In this document: positions 53,963 to 64,000 of the stretch, in pieces
How the letters are laid out: the number at the start of each line of letters is the position of its first letter
Position numbering within the stretch: position 1 is the stretch's first letter
NCBI GenBank assembly: GCA_014529385.2
Contig: CM043950.1
Location: 81,099,843 to 81,163,842 of the forward strand
Reading direction: 5' to 3'
DNA length: 64,000 nt
Source of the DNA: Adiantum capillus-veneris
Lineage: Eukaryota > Streptophyta > Polypodiopsida > Polypodiales > Pteridaceae
The notes under the pieces: generated by a model
The model's database searches: none
Seen by the model: only the letters and a program-made list of their open reading frames with translations
Told to the model about the DNA's origin: nothing
Translations under genes and position numbers: made by a program

Positions 53963-54154
53963 TGAAGGAGTACGAGCGGAGGTGCGGCGCGAGAGAGAGT
54001 GCGAGAAGAAGAGCACGACGATACGATGAACTCGCTCTACTGTAATGTGTAGCGCATAGTGAGTTCTTATTAGGTTTTAACAAAAGAATATGTGTACATA
54101 CCTGGCGGCCCGCCCACTTACCTAGGCGACCACATTGGGCTTTATACCCCAACA
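53963..54154 (-). mobile_element. 3' LTR of full-length copia element (192 bp)
   Basis: On the minus strand it starts TGTTGGGGTATAAAGCCC and ends CTCCTTCA. It is preceded on that strand by the polypurine tract AAGTGGGAGGT (plus 54155-54165). The outer 5 bp CAATG (53958-53962) match 59464-59468. By eye it differs from the 5' LTR at 9 of 192 positions (about 95% identity). Confidence 0.96.
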
Positions 54155-54243
54155 ACCTCCCACTTAAAGTCCAATGTGGCACTTTAAGTGTGAGAGAAGC
54201 TACTATACAAGCTAATATACAAGAGATGTAGAGAAGTGATGTA

Positions 54244-56088
54244 CTACCCTACACCTAACTGCTTGCGAAAATGCGCAAAGCTCTCTGAGGGAAGTCCTTT
54301 TGTAAGTAGATCAGCAGGATTTTCTGTGGTGTGAACTTTGACAACCTGAATTTGCTTATCCTCGATCATTTCCTTGATGAAATGATATTTCACATCCACA
54401 TGCTTTGTCTTTGAGTGATAAACTGGATTGCGAGCTAATTGTATAGCACTCTGACTATCACAATATAACACATGCATCTCTTCTTTGATTCCCAAATCTG
54501 TTACTAGTCGATTAAGCCAAATTGATTCTTTGCATGCCTTTGATGGTGCAACATATTCAGCCTCTGTAGTAGACTCAGTAACACAATCTTGTAATCTAGA
54601 ACGCCATGATACTGCTCCACCAGCCAATGTAAAGACATACCCTGACGTAGACCTTCGGTTGTCTAAGTCACCTGCATAATCGGAGTCTGTAAAACCCTTT
54701 ACACTTAGCTCCTGACTCCCATCGCATATACGCATACTCTTTGTAGCTTTCAAGTATCTCAATATTTCTTTCACTGCCTCCCAATGTTTCTTGCCTGGGT
54801 TTGACATGTATCGACTTACTACTCCCACTACAAATGCAATGTCTGGGCGAGTAGCAATCATTGCATACATCAAACTATCCACTGCAAACGCATATGGAAT
54901 CTTATCCATTTCACCCTGTTCTTCCTCAGACACGTGACAATCTTGTTTGCTAAGTTTCACATATGGTGGCAGTGGAACACTCAATGCCTTTCCCTTCTCC
55001 ATATTGAAACGTTGCAAAACCTTGTCAATATACTCTGTTTGAGATAACCAAATCAACTTCTTTGATCTGTCTCTCTCAATGCGCAGGCCAAGAATATGAC
55101 TTGCCTCACCCATGTCTTTCATGTCAAACGATTTTGCCATCTTTGACTTCAAAGCTGAAATTTCTTCCAAGTGCTTGTCAGCAATCAACATGTCATCCAC
55201 ATACAAAATAAGGATCAGCCAACTGCCATCCTTAGCCTTCTTTGTATATAGACAGTGATCGAACTCACTACATTTGTAGCCTCGAGAAAGCATAAACTTG
55301 TGGAACTTATGGTACCATGCCCTCGGTGATTGTTTTAAGCCATAAAGACTCTTTAACAACTGGCATACCAAATCTTCCTTGCCTTTCTCAACAAACCCTT
55401 CTGGCTGCTCCATGTAAATTTCCACATCTAAATCACCACGCAAGAACACTGTCTTGACATCCATTTGGTGCAACACCAAATCTAATATGGCAACCAATGC
55501 AAGAAAGCATCTCAATGTAGTCATCTTGACCACCAGAGAGAAGACTTCATCAAAGTCAATGCCTTGTTCTTGCTTAAAGCCCTTGGCAACAAGCCTTGCT
55601 TTGTACTTTGGCTGACTATCATGAGTGGTGATCTTATACCTGTAAACCCATTTACAAGGTAGAGCCTTTTTGCCCTGTGGTAATTTAACTAGCTTCCATG
55701 TCTGGTTTTTATGCAGAGCTGTCATCTCTGACTGCATGGCCAATTGCCAATTTCCGGAGTCCTTCATTTGCACTGCTTCCTTGTAACATGCAGGCTCATT
55801 GCAATCATTTAACATGACATAGTTCATAGATGGAACAAACCGATCAGGAGGTCGTGAGATACGTCCCGATTTACGCAAAATAGGTGGCTGAGGCTCAGCC
55901 ACAACCTGTGGTTCCACTCTATCCTGTCCTTGCTCCTCTTGAGCCCTGACATTTTGTCTTGCACGTGCAGGTCTATCTTCTTGGAAGACAACTCTTCTAA
56001 TCTCCTCAACCCTCTCTGGTTTAGAATGATATTTGGCTTCATTAAAGTGAACATCATTGCTGCGGATAACCTTTCTGGATTCGGGATC
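54244..56088 (-). pseudogene. Copia reverse transcriptase and RNase H
   Basis: An open frame of over 600 codons from the linker to the pol stop at 54244. Linker DPESRKVIRSNDVHFNEAKY and SGRISRPPDRFVPS; RT begins NQTWKLVKLPQGKKALPCKW, then LHQMDVKTVFLRGDLDVEIY, VCQLLKSLYGLKQSPRAWYH, ILYVDDMLIAD with catalytic YVDD, and HILGLRIERDRSKKLIWLSQ. RNase H: GFTDSDYAGDLDNRRSTSGY, TTEAEYVAPSKACKE, YCDSQSAIQLARNPVYHSKT, KHVDVKYHFIKE, PADLLTKGLP. All key RT motifs are intact here. It is cut off from integrase by an in-frame TAG at 56089-56091, so it is a pseudogene unless read through. Confidence 0.93.
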
Positions 56089-56991
56089 CTAAAGTCTGTA
56101 CCCCGTCTCACCAGAATTACCATAGCCTAGAAAGATGCACTTTCTACTCTTTGGCTCATGTTTGTTCCTAAATTCCTTTGGAACATGAGTATATGCCTCA
56201 CACCCAAAGACTCTGAGATGCTTGTATGAGGGCATTTTGCCTGACCATACCATCTCTGCCACTGAATCCTTCTGCAAAACCTTGCTAGAAGATCTATTTA
56301 TAAGATGAACGGCTGTTGATACAGCTTCAGCCCAAAACCCATTTGGCAGTTATGCATTAGACAACATACTTCTGACCTTCTCTTGTATGGTCCTATTCAT
56401 CCTCTCAACAACACCATTTTGAGAAGGATTGTAAGGAGCAGGAAGTTCACGTTTTATACCTATTGACTCACAAAAGTCTTGAAAGGCCTTTGAAACATAC
56501 TCTCCACCATTGTCAATGCGTAAGCATTTAGGCTTATTGTCACTCTGATTCTCCACAAGTATCACAAACGTTTTGAAAACAGTAAACGCTTCATCCTTGT
56601 GCTTGAGAAAGTAAACCCATACTTTCCTCGAGTAATCATCTATAAATGTCATAAAGTAAGAAGCTCCCCCTAGAGATAGGTTAGGCATAGGTCCACACAA
56701 ATCACTATGAACAAGTGCCAACTGTGTATCTCTTCTACTGCTTCTATGCTTATGTGGCTACTGTGTTTGCTTACCATACAGACAATGTTCACAGAATTCA
56801 AAATCATTAAATGAAAAGCCATGCAAATAACCAAAACGAGACAAGATTTCCATTCCCTTCTTGGACATATATCCTAACCGGCTATGCCACAAAGAAACGT
56901 TCGGCTGCTCGGTTACATTGATTACATTATGTAAAGTACTCCAGACTTTACTCCATGTGCTACTGTCATAGAACCCTTGGATATCTTCCAC
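56089..56991 (-). pseudogene. Copia gag-pre-integrase and integrase
   Basis: Same frame as RT. Pre-integrase reads SLWHSRLGYMSKKGMEILSR and FEFCEHCLYGKQTQ, the HH-CC zinc region, then a TAG (56758-56760). The integrase core shows the DDE triad in VHSDLCGPM, RIDNGGEYVSK and NPSQNGVVERMNRTI, with YFMTFIDDYSRKVWVYFLKH between. A TAA (56350-56352) interrupts before the C-terminal part VFGCEAYTHVPKEFRNKHEP and KCIFLGYGNSGETGYRL, ending at a TAG (56089-56091). A frameshift near 56922-56990 separates it from the protease frame. Confidence 0.92.
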
Positions 56992-57530
56992 ATGTTCTGT
57001 CCAAAAGTGGTGACGTAGCCAGCATCATCAAGTAAACATGTGCTGATCAAGCTCTTTGTAATTGTGGGAACATGTCTCACATTTTTCAGCGTGAAAGAAG
57101 AGCCATTCTGAAACTTCAATTGAACATCTCCAACACCTAAGATCTCACATGTCAGCCCATTGCCTAGCCGAACATGATCTTTAGTGGTCACATAAGAGGT
57201 GAACCACTCCTTGTTTGGAGACCCATGAAGTGATGCCCCTGAGTCTATAATCCAGTCACTCGGTGCATTTCCATCAGATGCTGTAAGAAGAGCTGAGTCC
57301 ATTGTATTCTTCAAGAAGTAGATGTCTCCTGACACTAGACTGTCATCCTCTGCAACAGTGTTTGTCACATTTATTTCTTGAATCTTCACTAAGGACTTCT
57401 TCTTCTCACCATGGTCTTCAGCTTTCTCTTTGCCTTTTTCTGCTTTCCATTCTCTGCAGTCTCTTTTCATGTGACCCTTCTTGCCACAATGGTAGCATTC
57501 TATGTCACTCTTGCCTTTAGCACTGCAGGA
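56922..57530 (-). pseudogene. Copia zinc knuckle and aspartic protease
   Basis: Continues the gag frame after an in-frame TAG at 57531-57533. The CCHC knuckle reads CYHCGKKGHMKRDC. A charged Lys/Glu linker follows, then the protease active site WIIDSGASLHGSPNKEWF and LGNGLTCEILGVGDVQLKF, then NVRHVPTITKSLISTCLLDD. The end at 56922 is caused by a frameshift. Confidence 0.9.
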
Positions 57531-58196
57531 CTAACTACGAGACTGATTCCTCTTTCCACCTTTGTCCTTTTCTTTGGTTCTTCCCCTGACAACTAAGGCT
57601 ATTCCTTTGCCTTTGTCCATTGTCTTTCTGTTGGTTTCTTCAGTAAACAGACTGCCTTCCACACCTGCTATGGTCAAACCATCTGGAGGTGCAGAATTAC
57701 TCAAAGCTGTGCGAATAGTGTCCCAACTTTCCGTCAATGTGATCAACAGGAACATAGCTCTAACAGGTTCATCAAACTTGACACCTTGAGTTGACAATTG
57801 ACTGTAGATGGTGTTGAATTTATTCAAATGATTGGACATAGGTGTCCCTTCTTTCATCTTCCAGTCAACAAGCTTCTTAAGCCAGTATACCTGTGAAGCT
57901 GCACTCTGCTTCTCATAAAGATCACTCAACTTTGTCCATTCATAAGCCGACATCTCGTCTGCTACATTGAAGTAAACGCTTTCTGCCAAAGTCAGCATAA
58001 TGGTAGAAAGTGTCAATTCATCCATTTCGCTCCATTCATCTTCGTCCATATCTTCTAGTTTTATCCCCTTGAGCTTTATAGGTTTTATCTGCTTCTTTTG
58101 TACCAACACGTGCCAAATCTGCTTCTTCCACAATGGGAAATTGGTTCCATCCAACTTCTTGATATTGTAAAGAGCAATGTCCTGTGATCCAACCAT
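57531..58196 (-). pseudogene. Copia Gag (UBN2-type)
   Basis: 221 codons from MVGSQDIALYNIKKLDGTNF, then PLWKKQIWHVLVQKKQ (DUF4219/UBN2 start), SAYEWTKLSDLYEKQSAASQ, VYWLKKLVDWKMKEGTPMSN, HLNKFNTIYSQLSTQGV and ESWDTIRTALSNSAPPDGLT, ending in a basic tail and TAG. The start is the first ATG in a good protein context, about 1.06 kb downstream of the PBS. It forms the particle protein of the element. Confidence 0.92.
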
Positions 58197-59257
58197 AGCT
58201 ACGCTTCACAGTAGTTTACTTTCCTGGGAAAAATTCGGCAAAGTTTCACCTGTAAACTGACCTCTGAACCAATATCAACCTGTCAAATGAACCAAGAAAG
58301 CTTCAGATTCTGCAGACATTTCGGCAAAGTCTCCTTTGTAAAATGGCTCTGGTGTACTCAAAAACAAACCAAAAACAACTCAAAAAACATTGTCTCTCTA
58401 ACACTGTAAGCTGCGGATAAACCTATCCTGCACCTGTACTGGCTCTCACTGTCCTGTAAGCATAGATTGCAACAATCCCTCAACGGCAGTAAAGCAAAGA
58501 TGCAATCCCAACTGTCTAACTCACAGTCAATACATCCTAGCTGCCTATCTAAGGGTGCTCGAGGGATCGCTCCAAGACCTGTATCACCGAAAGGATCTCT
58601 ACATTCAAGTCCCCTTGCTCAATAAAACCTCACTCGACCCTCAACAAAGGCTGCAGTAAATCTGACAGTACATAGACTTCCCACAAAGTCATACATCCAC
58701 AAATTTCCCACTGTATGCTGTAACCGCTGCGGTGGTTGTTTGTTGCGTGACTCACAACAAGCAAACCTTCAACAGACATACATCATCTCTGACAATACAT
58801 CCCATGTGGAAGCACCTGCAATGTCAGGATGAAATCTGGAATATCAAGCAGCAAACACAAGCTACCTGATGAACTAGTGGACGTCGCCTACAGTGTGTGT
58901 GTAGGTGCGCCCGTGTCGTATGTGACACGCCTCCAAGAACTGTGAGCCGACAGCCACAAATCAGCACTCTGGAAGTGCAGATATCCTGAGCACTTGCACC
59001 CCAAATTTGCAGAGTCGGATCTGCACCCGCCAAGACCACGTAGTCGAAAATGGCCTGTGTAGAGCTTTGTCGAAGCCGAACGGTGGCCGAGATGACCTCA
59101 AAATGAATTTCTGAAAATGGCCTGTGCAGAGCGTTGTCGAAGCCGAACGGTGGCTTTCCCACAGCATTTGGTGCCGTGTCTTCGCCTGCAGAATCTCACT
59201 CCAATCTGAGCAGGTGACTCTCGCTACCTGCAAATGTTGCCTCGAGCCTCGATCTGA
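58197..59257 (-). mobile_element. Long 5' leader of the copia element
   Basis: About 1.06 kb between the PBS and gag, unusually long for a copia element. It contains two ~60-70-bp direct repeats at about 59030-59100 and 59100-59165 (GAAAATGGCCTGTG, CTTTGTCGAAGCCGAACGGT versus GTTGTCGAAGCCGAACGGT). No supported coding frame. Confidence 0.75.
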
Positions 59258-59269
59258 GCTCTGATACCA
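59258..59269 (-). promoter_or_regulatory. Primer-binding site of the copia element
   Basis: Minus strand TGGTATCAGAGC, two bases after the 5' LTR. Confidence 0.95.
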
Positions 59270-59271
59270 GT

Positions 59272-59463
59272 TGAAGGAGTACGAGCGGAAGTGCGACGCG
59301 AGAGAGAGTGCGAGAAGAAGAGCACGACGATATGGTGAACTCGCTCTACTGTAATGTGTAGAGCATAGTGAGTTCTTATTAGGTTTTAACAAAAGAATAT
59401 ATGTACATACCTGGCGACCCGCCCACTTACCTGGGCGACCACATTGGGCTCTATACCCCAACA
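59272..59463 (-). mobile_element. 5' LTR of full-length copia element (192 bp)
   Basis: Minus strand TGTTGGGG...CTCCTTCA, same length as the 3' LTR. Its TATA-like box is TATAGAGC rather than the TATAAAGC of the other two copies. The 5 bp after its outer end, CAATG at 59464-59468, is the target duplication. The element spans 53963-59463 (5,501 bp). Confidence 0.96.
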
Positions 59464-59785
59464 CAATGTGTCTCTAAAACGCTAACAGTACCTTGCCTAC
59501 ATAGGCGTTACAAAACGCACGGTCTTTAGGCAAGGTTTCAAATGGCTCACTTTCATCAAACGCCATTTAAGATCCACAAAGAACGCTCCAAAGGACGCTC
59601 CAAAGGAAACCCTTTCTTGCCTGCATCTTGAGATGCTATGGCAGTAAGGTTGCACAAGAAGCCCTCCTACCCACCTACGTTTCAAAAACTCTATGGCAAG
59701 CAAAAAACGTAGAGGCCACTTGTCTCTCCAAGGTACAGAATGCGAAGTCCTCTTTTCTTTGTTGCTTGCCGCTACACTCCACTGA

Positions 59786-60127
59786 GCTCTGATACCATGT
59801 CAAAGTCGATGACGCGAAAGCATAGAGCCCGGAGGGAATGCACGAGAGGGAAAAGATAGCGAGATTTCACTTAACCAACCAGGCAATGAATTTGATTTTG
59901 ATACAATGGGGGCTGGCTGCTTCTTATATCTTAACCCCTCAGAGAATTGCCTCACCCAGAATCATGTCAAATAAGCCTAAAGACAAAATAAATACTAGGA
60001 ACACAATGGGTTATTCACTTGAGATGTTATAACTTTAACAAGAGAGCACCTACTTTTAGAAGGTGAGGTTGTAGATGACGTTTGCATAGAGCGCATGTTG
60101 TTGACAAGGTGTTTGGCTCCCCCTCCT
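59786..60127 (-). mobile_element. Single LTR flanked by PBS and PPT-like sequence
   Basis: The minus strand reads AGGAGGGGGAGCC (plus 60115-60127), then a candidate LTR from TGTCAACAAC (60106) to CTTTGACA (59798), about 309 bp with TGTCAA/TTGACA ends, then directly TGGTATCAGAGC (59786-59797). A polypurine-like tract before, and a PBS after, one LTR is not the structure of a normal or solo insertion. The LTR start is uncertain because no partner LTR is present. Plus-strand 59470-59785 is unassigned flank. Confidence 0.55.
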
Positions 60128-60824
60128 AGAAAGGGTTTTCATAATATACATGCATGTTAACATCAACTTAAAAGTTGGAAGTGGAATGTAATTCTCCCAA
60201 AAAAAACTGAGGGGTTGTATCATTGCAGTTTGTGTAATATTCCAAAAAGATGAGTGAGAGATTACAAAAAGGGTGTCAACAGCCGCGTCCATTCCCTTCT
60301 CGCATTCTGTAGATTTGAATTCCACCCTCCTCTTGAGTCCTGTCTCTTCTCTCAAGTGTTGAGTGGCATCCCCTGTACATTGCAACCTTGTCGAGTCTAC
60401 AATTTCCATTCTCACATATTGCCCTATCGACTCACTTTTGAGGTAGAGATGTTTTGAATTGTGATATATGAGATGTTCACTCACCTGAGTGAAAGATCTA
60501 CCACGTTTTTATTTTGTAATGGATCTTCTCGGGTGAAATAGGGATGCTTATAGTTGCATTTGTCAGTAAAACAATGAATTTCCATCCTTTTTGAGTAGTT
60601 GAGACATAAGCACGCAAGGTGTGGTCCATTTCTTGGCAACCATCCAAATGCAAAGATGTCATCGCCTAGACTACACTTATGGCATAGTATGCCCAACATA
60701 TGCACGACAAAAGCACACAAATCATGTGGCAAGCTTCATGTTTGGAATGTTGGCTTTTGGAATGCATGATTTCACGATATCTTCCTCAAAAGCATTCCCT
60801 TTCGTACACTACATTGATTGCAAT
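60128..60824. other. Stretch with unassigned minus-strand frame
   Basis: A minus frame of 142 codons (60056-60484) contains MEIVDSTRLQCTGDATQHLR and RVEFKSTECEKGMDAAVDTL. It runs into the LTR above. The motif content is not familiar; it may be a fragment of the element that owned the LTR. Confidence 0.25.
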
Positions 60825-60964
60825 GTAGATCCACCGGAATGGATAAGGCATTCAAGCTCTTCCCTCTTGATCTCGAGCCCGCATCTGTCCTTTTGTAGAT
60901 CCACCAACATGGATAAGGCATACAAGCTCTCCCCCATGATCTCGAGTCCGCATCTGCCCTTTTT
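60825..60964. repeat. 70-bp tandem duplication
   Basis: GTAGATCCACC starts at 60825 and 60895. Each copy has ATGGATAAGGCAT, CAAGCTCT and GATCTCGAG, then CCGCATCTG. Confidence 0.85.
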
Positions 60965-61264
60965 TCCTCTTGCTCTCAAGACTACTTTTGCTCTCTCCCT
61001 CCTCACCGCGATCAACTCTCGGTCCAGCATCAACATGCTATCTCGGACCTACAGTAGAGCACTTAGTTATTGTCACATTTATAAATTATCTCCTTTGCAG
61101 TAGAGCCTCTAGTGTGGCAAGGTTCAAAGAGGAAAATATATTTCAAAAATGTGCCTGCTCGATAGCCGAGGTCTATCATTAGGAGGGAAACGAGATCTTC
61201 TCCTTCCCCCCCAAAAGTAAGGTGAGAACCCGGAAATTGTAACAAGCAGCAAATTGTGCCCCTA

Positions 61265-61560
61265 GAGCATGCCCTATGCAAACGCCTAACCAAAATACAA
61301 ACTGCATGCTAGATTAACTACATGCGCATATGGGCAAACCCAAAGGCAATGGCTAACAGTCTTATTGGTGCAACATGAACAAGTCCGATCATAGCCGACA
61401 TTGCCAGTCCATGTGCAAACCAACATGAGCCACCAACCACATGAAGGTAGAGTATATGGTAGTTGATCCACAAATCCCAGAGGAAGGACCAAATTTCATA
61501 TGTGAAAGCATGAGATAGGCCACGAACCGTGGGCAGAAACTCCGCTACCGTCTAGGAACA
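61265..61560 (-). pseudogene. LINE zinc-knuckle fragment, copy 1
   Basis: The minus strand reads CTWTGNVGYDRTCSCCTNKT, then VSHCLWVCPYAHVVNLACSL. The spacing C-C...SH...W.C is that of the C-terminal zf-RVT-like domain of plant LINEs. It is followed on the same strand by low-information sequence. Confidence 0.55.
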
Positions 61561-61592
61561 AGTTGAAGGAACAAGTTGAAGTATCCCGCTGA

Positions 61593-62160
61593 CTACCTAG
61601 TGTGAACTAATTCAATCCAGATACCACTAAGTGTGTCCGTGGAAGCGGAAGGCTGACCGCCAATAACATGCAAGCATCTAGCCTTCCAAATCATCCACAT
61701 TGTGCCAGCAACGACAATAGCAAAAATATAGCTAGCTGCAGGTGGTGTCCATTCTTTTTCAATGTTGTGGCACTCAAGAATTGATGTGTTATGGTGTTTG
61801 TGCTCCATTAGTCTTTAGTACATCTTTTCGCTACTCTCCATTAGTCTTTGGTACACCTTTTCGCTACTCTCCAATGTGCTCGCGAAGAGACATAACCTGT
61901 GCAAATCCCTACCCAGGACACAAACTCCATGCCTGAGCATGTGTGAATATGTGCAAGCCCAAACGTGGTGACTAATAGTCTCATCCACATGTGAGGTGCA
62001 ATGTGAACAAGTCCGATCATAGCTAGCATTGCCATCCCATGTGCCCACTATCAAATCAACATGAGCTATCAACCAAATGGAGTATAGTATACGGCGATTG
62101 ATCCGCAAATCCTAAAGGACCAAAATCTGTACATGGAACATTGGGCATGCAAATTGGGGG
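61593..62160 (-). pseudogene. LINE zinc-knuckle fragment, copy 2, with downstream tail
   Basis: The minus strand reads GTWDGNASYDRTCSHCTSHV, then DETISHHVWACTYSHMLRHG (61900-62040). Further along, SYIFAIVVAGTMWMIWKARC (about 61700) is the usual W..W..R tail found after zf-RVT. It is related to the 61265-61560 copy, so two fragments of one LINE family lie in the same orientation. A small duplication of GGTACACCTTTTCGCTACTCTCC-like sequence is at 61815-61870. Confidence 0.6.
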
Positions 62161-62182
62161 GCAGCCAATCAACTTGGACATG

Positions 62183-63305
62183 TGTCACGTGACACATCCC
62201 AACCCTATGTGTCCGTGGACAAGCTACACCACAACAGGGTTCAGTCAGTCCGATCAAGTTAGATTAGCAGTGATCTGGCACTTTTGTGAGTCTATTCGTA
62301 GACCGTGCATGCCCAGTCACTTAGCATAGATGCATATCCTCCGGTTGCACACAGCATGATCATCGGAATTCCCATCAGAATCCATTAGCATCAGTTAGGG
62401 GAATTTTCCAATGCATTTAGCCTATTTTCCTATTTTTGGTTATTTTCACTTATTATTTTTAAGTGACTTTCCAACAAAAGTAGGTAGGGCAATTTTGCTA
62501 AGTTAATATATAAGCAAACCCAAGTTAGCACTTTCTGGCAGAAGAGGCAGCAGGAGCACCTTGCTCAACAGGCAACTTCTCAGCAAGACCAACCCCCGCA
62601 ACTACTCTGGCGTTTTCTCCACAGAAGACCTAGCGTTTTTGCATCAGATCAGCCTTGGCGATTTGTGCACAGCAGATCAGCCCCGGCGTCATCACAACAC
62701 AGCAGATCAGCCTAGCGTTTTTGCATTTGCAGAACCCCGGCGACAGAAGGACCAATTTCAGCCCTTGGCGTTTTTGGATTTCAGCAGCAAATTAAGACCA
62801 GCATTATTCACCTAAAGTGTAGCAGATTCAGCCCATAAAGACCATCAGTTTTCAGCCCTAAGAAACCTCATTTCTCAGCCAAGAAAACGCAGCCAAAAGT
62901 CATTTTCAGCCTCCGAAACAGTCCCGAAAAACAGTAGATCGAAGACCACAGATTTCAGCCGTCGTCGTCGTCGTCGTCGTCATCACCGTCGTCGTCATCG
63001 GCATAGTCCCATTGCATCAGTCCATTGCATACGCATTGTACACCTTTGTGCAATCAAGTGGACCACTCTCGCCGACAAGTGGGGCCTTCGGAGGAGGGTT
63101 TTACAACCCCTCGGTGTCGTATCTCTTCTCTCTCCTTCTCTCAGTCTCATTCACTTGCACGCACAATATCCACTCACTTTGTTCGTGACCACAGCACTCT
63201 ACAAGACGGAAAGCTCTCTCTTTCCCTAAAGAACTAAAAGGAACCTTGAGCAATAAAGATCACTAATCTTGAGAAAATACAACATTCATTCCGCTGCACC
63301 TAACA
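62183..63305 (+). mobile_element. Solo LTR of the 30892 family (1,123 bp)
   Basis: Starts TGTCACGTGACA, ends CACCTAACA. It is flanked by ACATG on both sides (62178-62182 and 63306-63310), a perfect target duplication. No internal sequence is attached, so it arose by LTR-LTR recombination. It keeps the TATA-like ATATATAAG near 62510 and the reiterated TAGCGTTTTTGCA-like motif, plus a (CGT)n run at 62960-62985. Confidence 0.95.
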
Positions 63306-63539
63306 ACATGTGCTCCGGGGAGGATAACTTGAAGCTCTATTATGCAAGTGGATTGGTGCATAACTAGATTCATGTTAGCAATGAGCAAAATCACTATGAA
63401 AGCAAGTATAAGAATACCCATTCGGTGGTGTTGAAAATTGCACTTGGCTCCCTCATTCTTGAAACTACTCTTCGGACGTGGGTTGCGATTGACAATAGTG
63501 GCATGGCCTACCGTTGCGTGCACGTACACATATACACAA

Positions 63540-63816
63540 CACTCAGAATGGGCAAACAAATTCATAGTCTAGAGCTCTTTGAAAAAGTCATTGTGTTGTG
63601 CAATGCTATTGTCAACATATACACCAAGTTGGCGTATTCACAAAAGCAAGACAAGCTTTGTGTTGGGAATGTTGTCTCTTGAAATTCCCTTCCTATCAAG
63701 CATTCCTACTAGGGGAAGGATTAGGAAGCATTAGGTTGTTTACAAAGGAGGCAAAGAGAGAATCTCTCCCAAGTGCAATCGTTTATGCTTGCATCATCCT
63801 GAGGAATATGCCATGA
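63540..63816 (+). pseudogene. PPR-repeat protein fragment
   Basis: One frame reads MGKQIHSLELFEKVIVLCNA, then IVNIYTKLAYSQKQDKL, matching GKQIH...VVL.NA(I/L)V.MY.K.G of PPR proteins. A shifted frame reads LFTKEAKRESLPSAIVYACI with ILRNM, matching the next repeat (..PSAITYACIL..). One frameshift and missing spacing show it is a relic. The sequence from 63311 to 63539 may be further decayed PPR sequence. Confidence 0.55.
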
Positions 63817-63819
63817 GCA

Positions 63820-64000
63820 TCTAATAGACCATGAGTTAAATACATATCAAATAATTTTCGCGTGTTTTAAAGAGAGAGGGATAGAGTGTGTATGGCAGCA
63901 CGTGTTTGTGTGTATGCACGACAGTTTGGTGATGGGAACTTTCCTCCTTATGTTGCCGGAGCCGACGAGTCCCATAGACATCTCCAAGAGCTATGTGACT
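63820..64000. other. Window end, nothing recognised
   Basis: Short GA-rich run near 63870; no feature supported. Confidence 0.4.

Noticed and set aside
62960-62985. (CGT)n run as a coding polyarginine/valine tract
   Set aside because: Lies inside the solo LTR leader with no supporting frame.

Overview
The window looks like a repeat-dominated intergenic stretch of a large land-plant nuclear genome. The support is Ty1/copia and Ty3/gypsy LTR elements primed by a TGGTATCAGAGC-type (initiator-Met tRNA) binding site, plant-type LINEs, tRNA-derived SINE-like pieces, many (CT)n/(CA)n/(TA)n microsatellites and decayed PPR-like coding fragments. A seed-free plant such as a fern is a guess only; nothing here fixes the species. 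I see no convincing intact host gene, no functional tRNA or rRNA gene and no CRISPR array.

Layout. 1-6412: two tandem arrays built on the 18-mer GGTCCACCACTTGTCCAA (1-2440 and about 4520-6412), separated by a 90-bp in-frame tandem repeat and a GC-rich patch. 6505-9731: a long transposase-like reading frame (DUF7869-type), split by one -1 frameshift and preceded by a splice-acceptor-like site. 10014-11551: 5'-truncated copia remnant with a putative LTR. 12640-13470: AT-rich ~150-bp tandem repeat. 14375-19059: second decayed copia element with internal tandem duplications and a clear 3' LTR. 20402-23400: tRNA-like SINE head, then gypsy gag, PBS and part of an LTR on the minus strand. 24331-25185: coiled-coil-like fragment, a dispersed 200-bp repeat and a 104-bp tandem repeat. 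25934-30476: LINE A (minus), split by a 1.9-kb insert and bordered at both ends by (GA)n.

30640-37530 is a three-copy tandem macro-repeat. Copy 1 carries a complete 4.3-kb LTR element with a CACAC target duplication. The junction after copy 2 carries SINE-like sequence. 38587-38682 is a hairpin; 39259-41108 is LINE B (minus) with a fold-back insert. At 41109 a copia LTR plus PBS runs directly into a LINE carrying ORF1, endonuclease and RT (LINE C1, to 45347). 46593-48190 holds an unusual Penelope-like or other atypical reverse transcriptase (minus) abutting a gypsy pol fragment (plus), followed by LINE C2 (48296-50442). 52740-53430 is a PPR-like pseudogene.

53963-59463 is a full-length copia element (minus) with 192-bp LTRs, CAATG target duplication, four in-frame stops and one frameshift. 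It is followed by another LTR flanked by PBS and PPT-like signals (59798-60106), LINE zinc-finger remnants, and a solo LTR (62183-63305, ACATG target duplication) of the same family as the element at 30892.

The genes do not form a pathway. They record successive, often nested, retroelement insertions. The least ordinary items are: the transposase-like gene with its 18-mer arrays; the LTR element that has no pol but a His/Asp-rich repeat protein; the copia-LTR/LINE fusion; and the atypical RT. All similarity calls are made by eye from the translated sequence; no database search was run.
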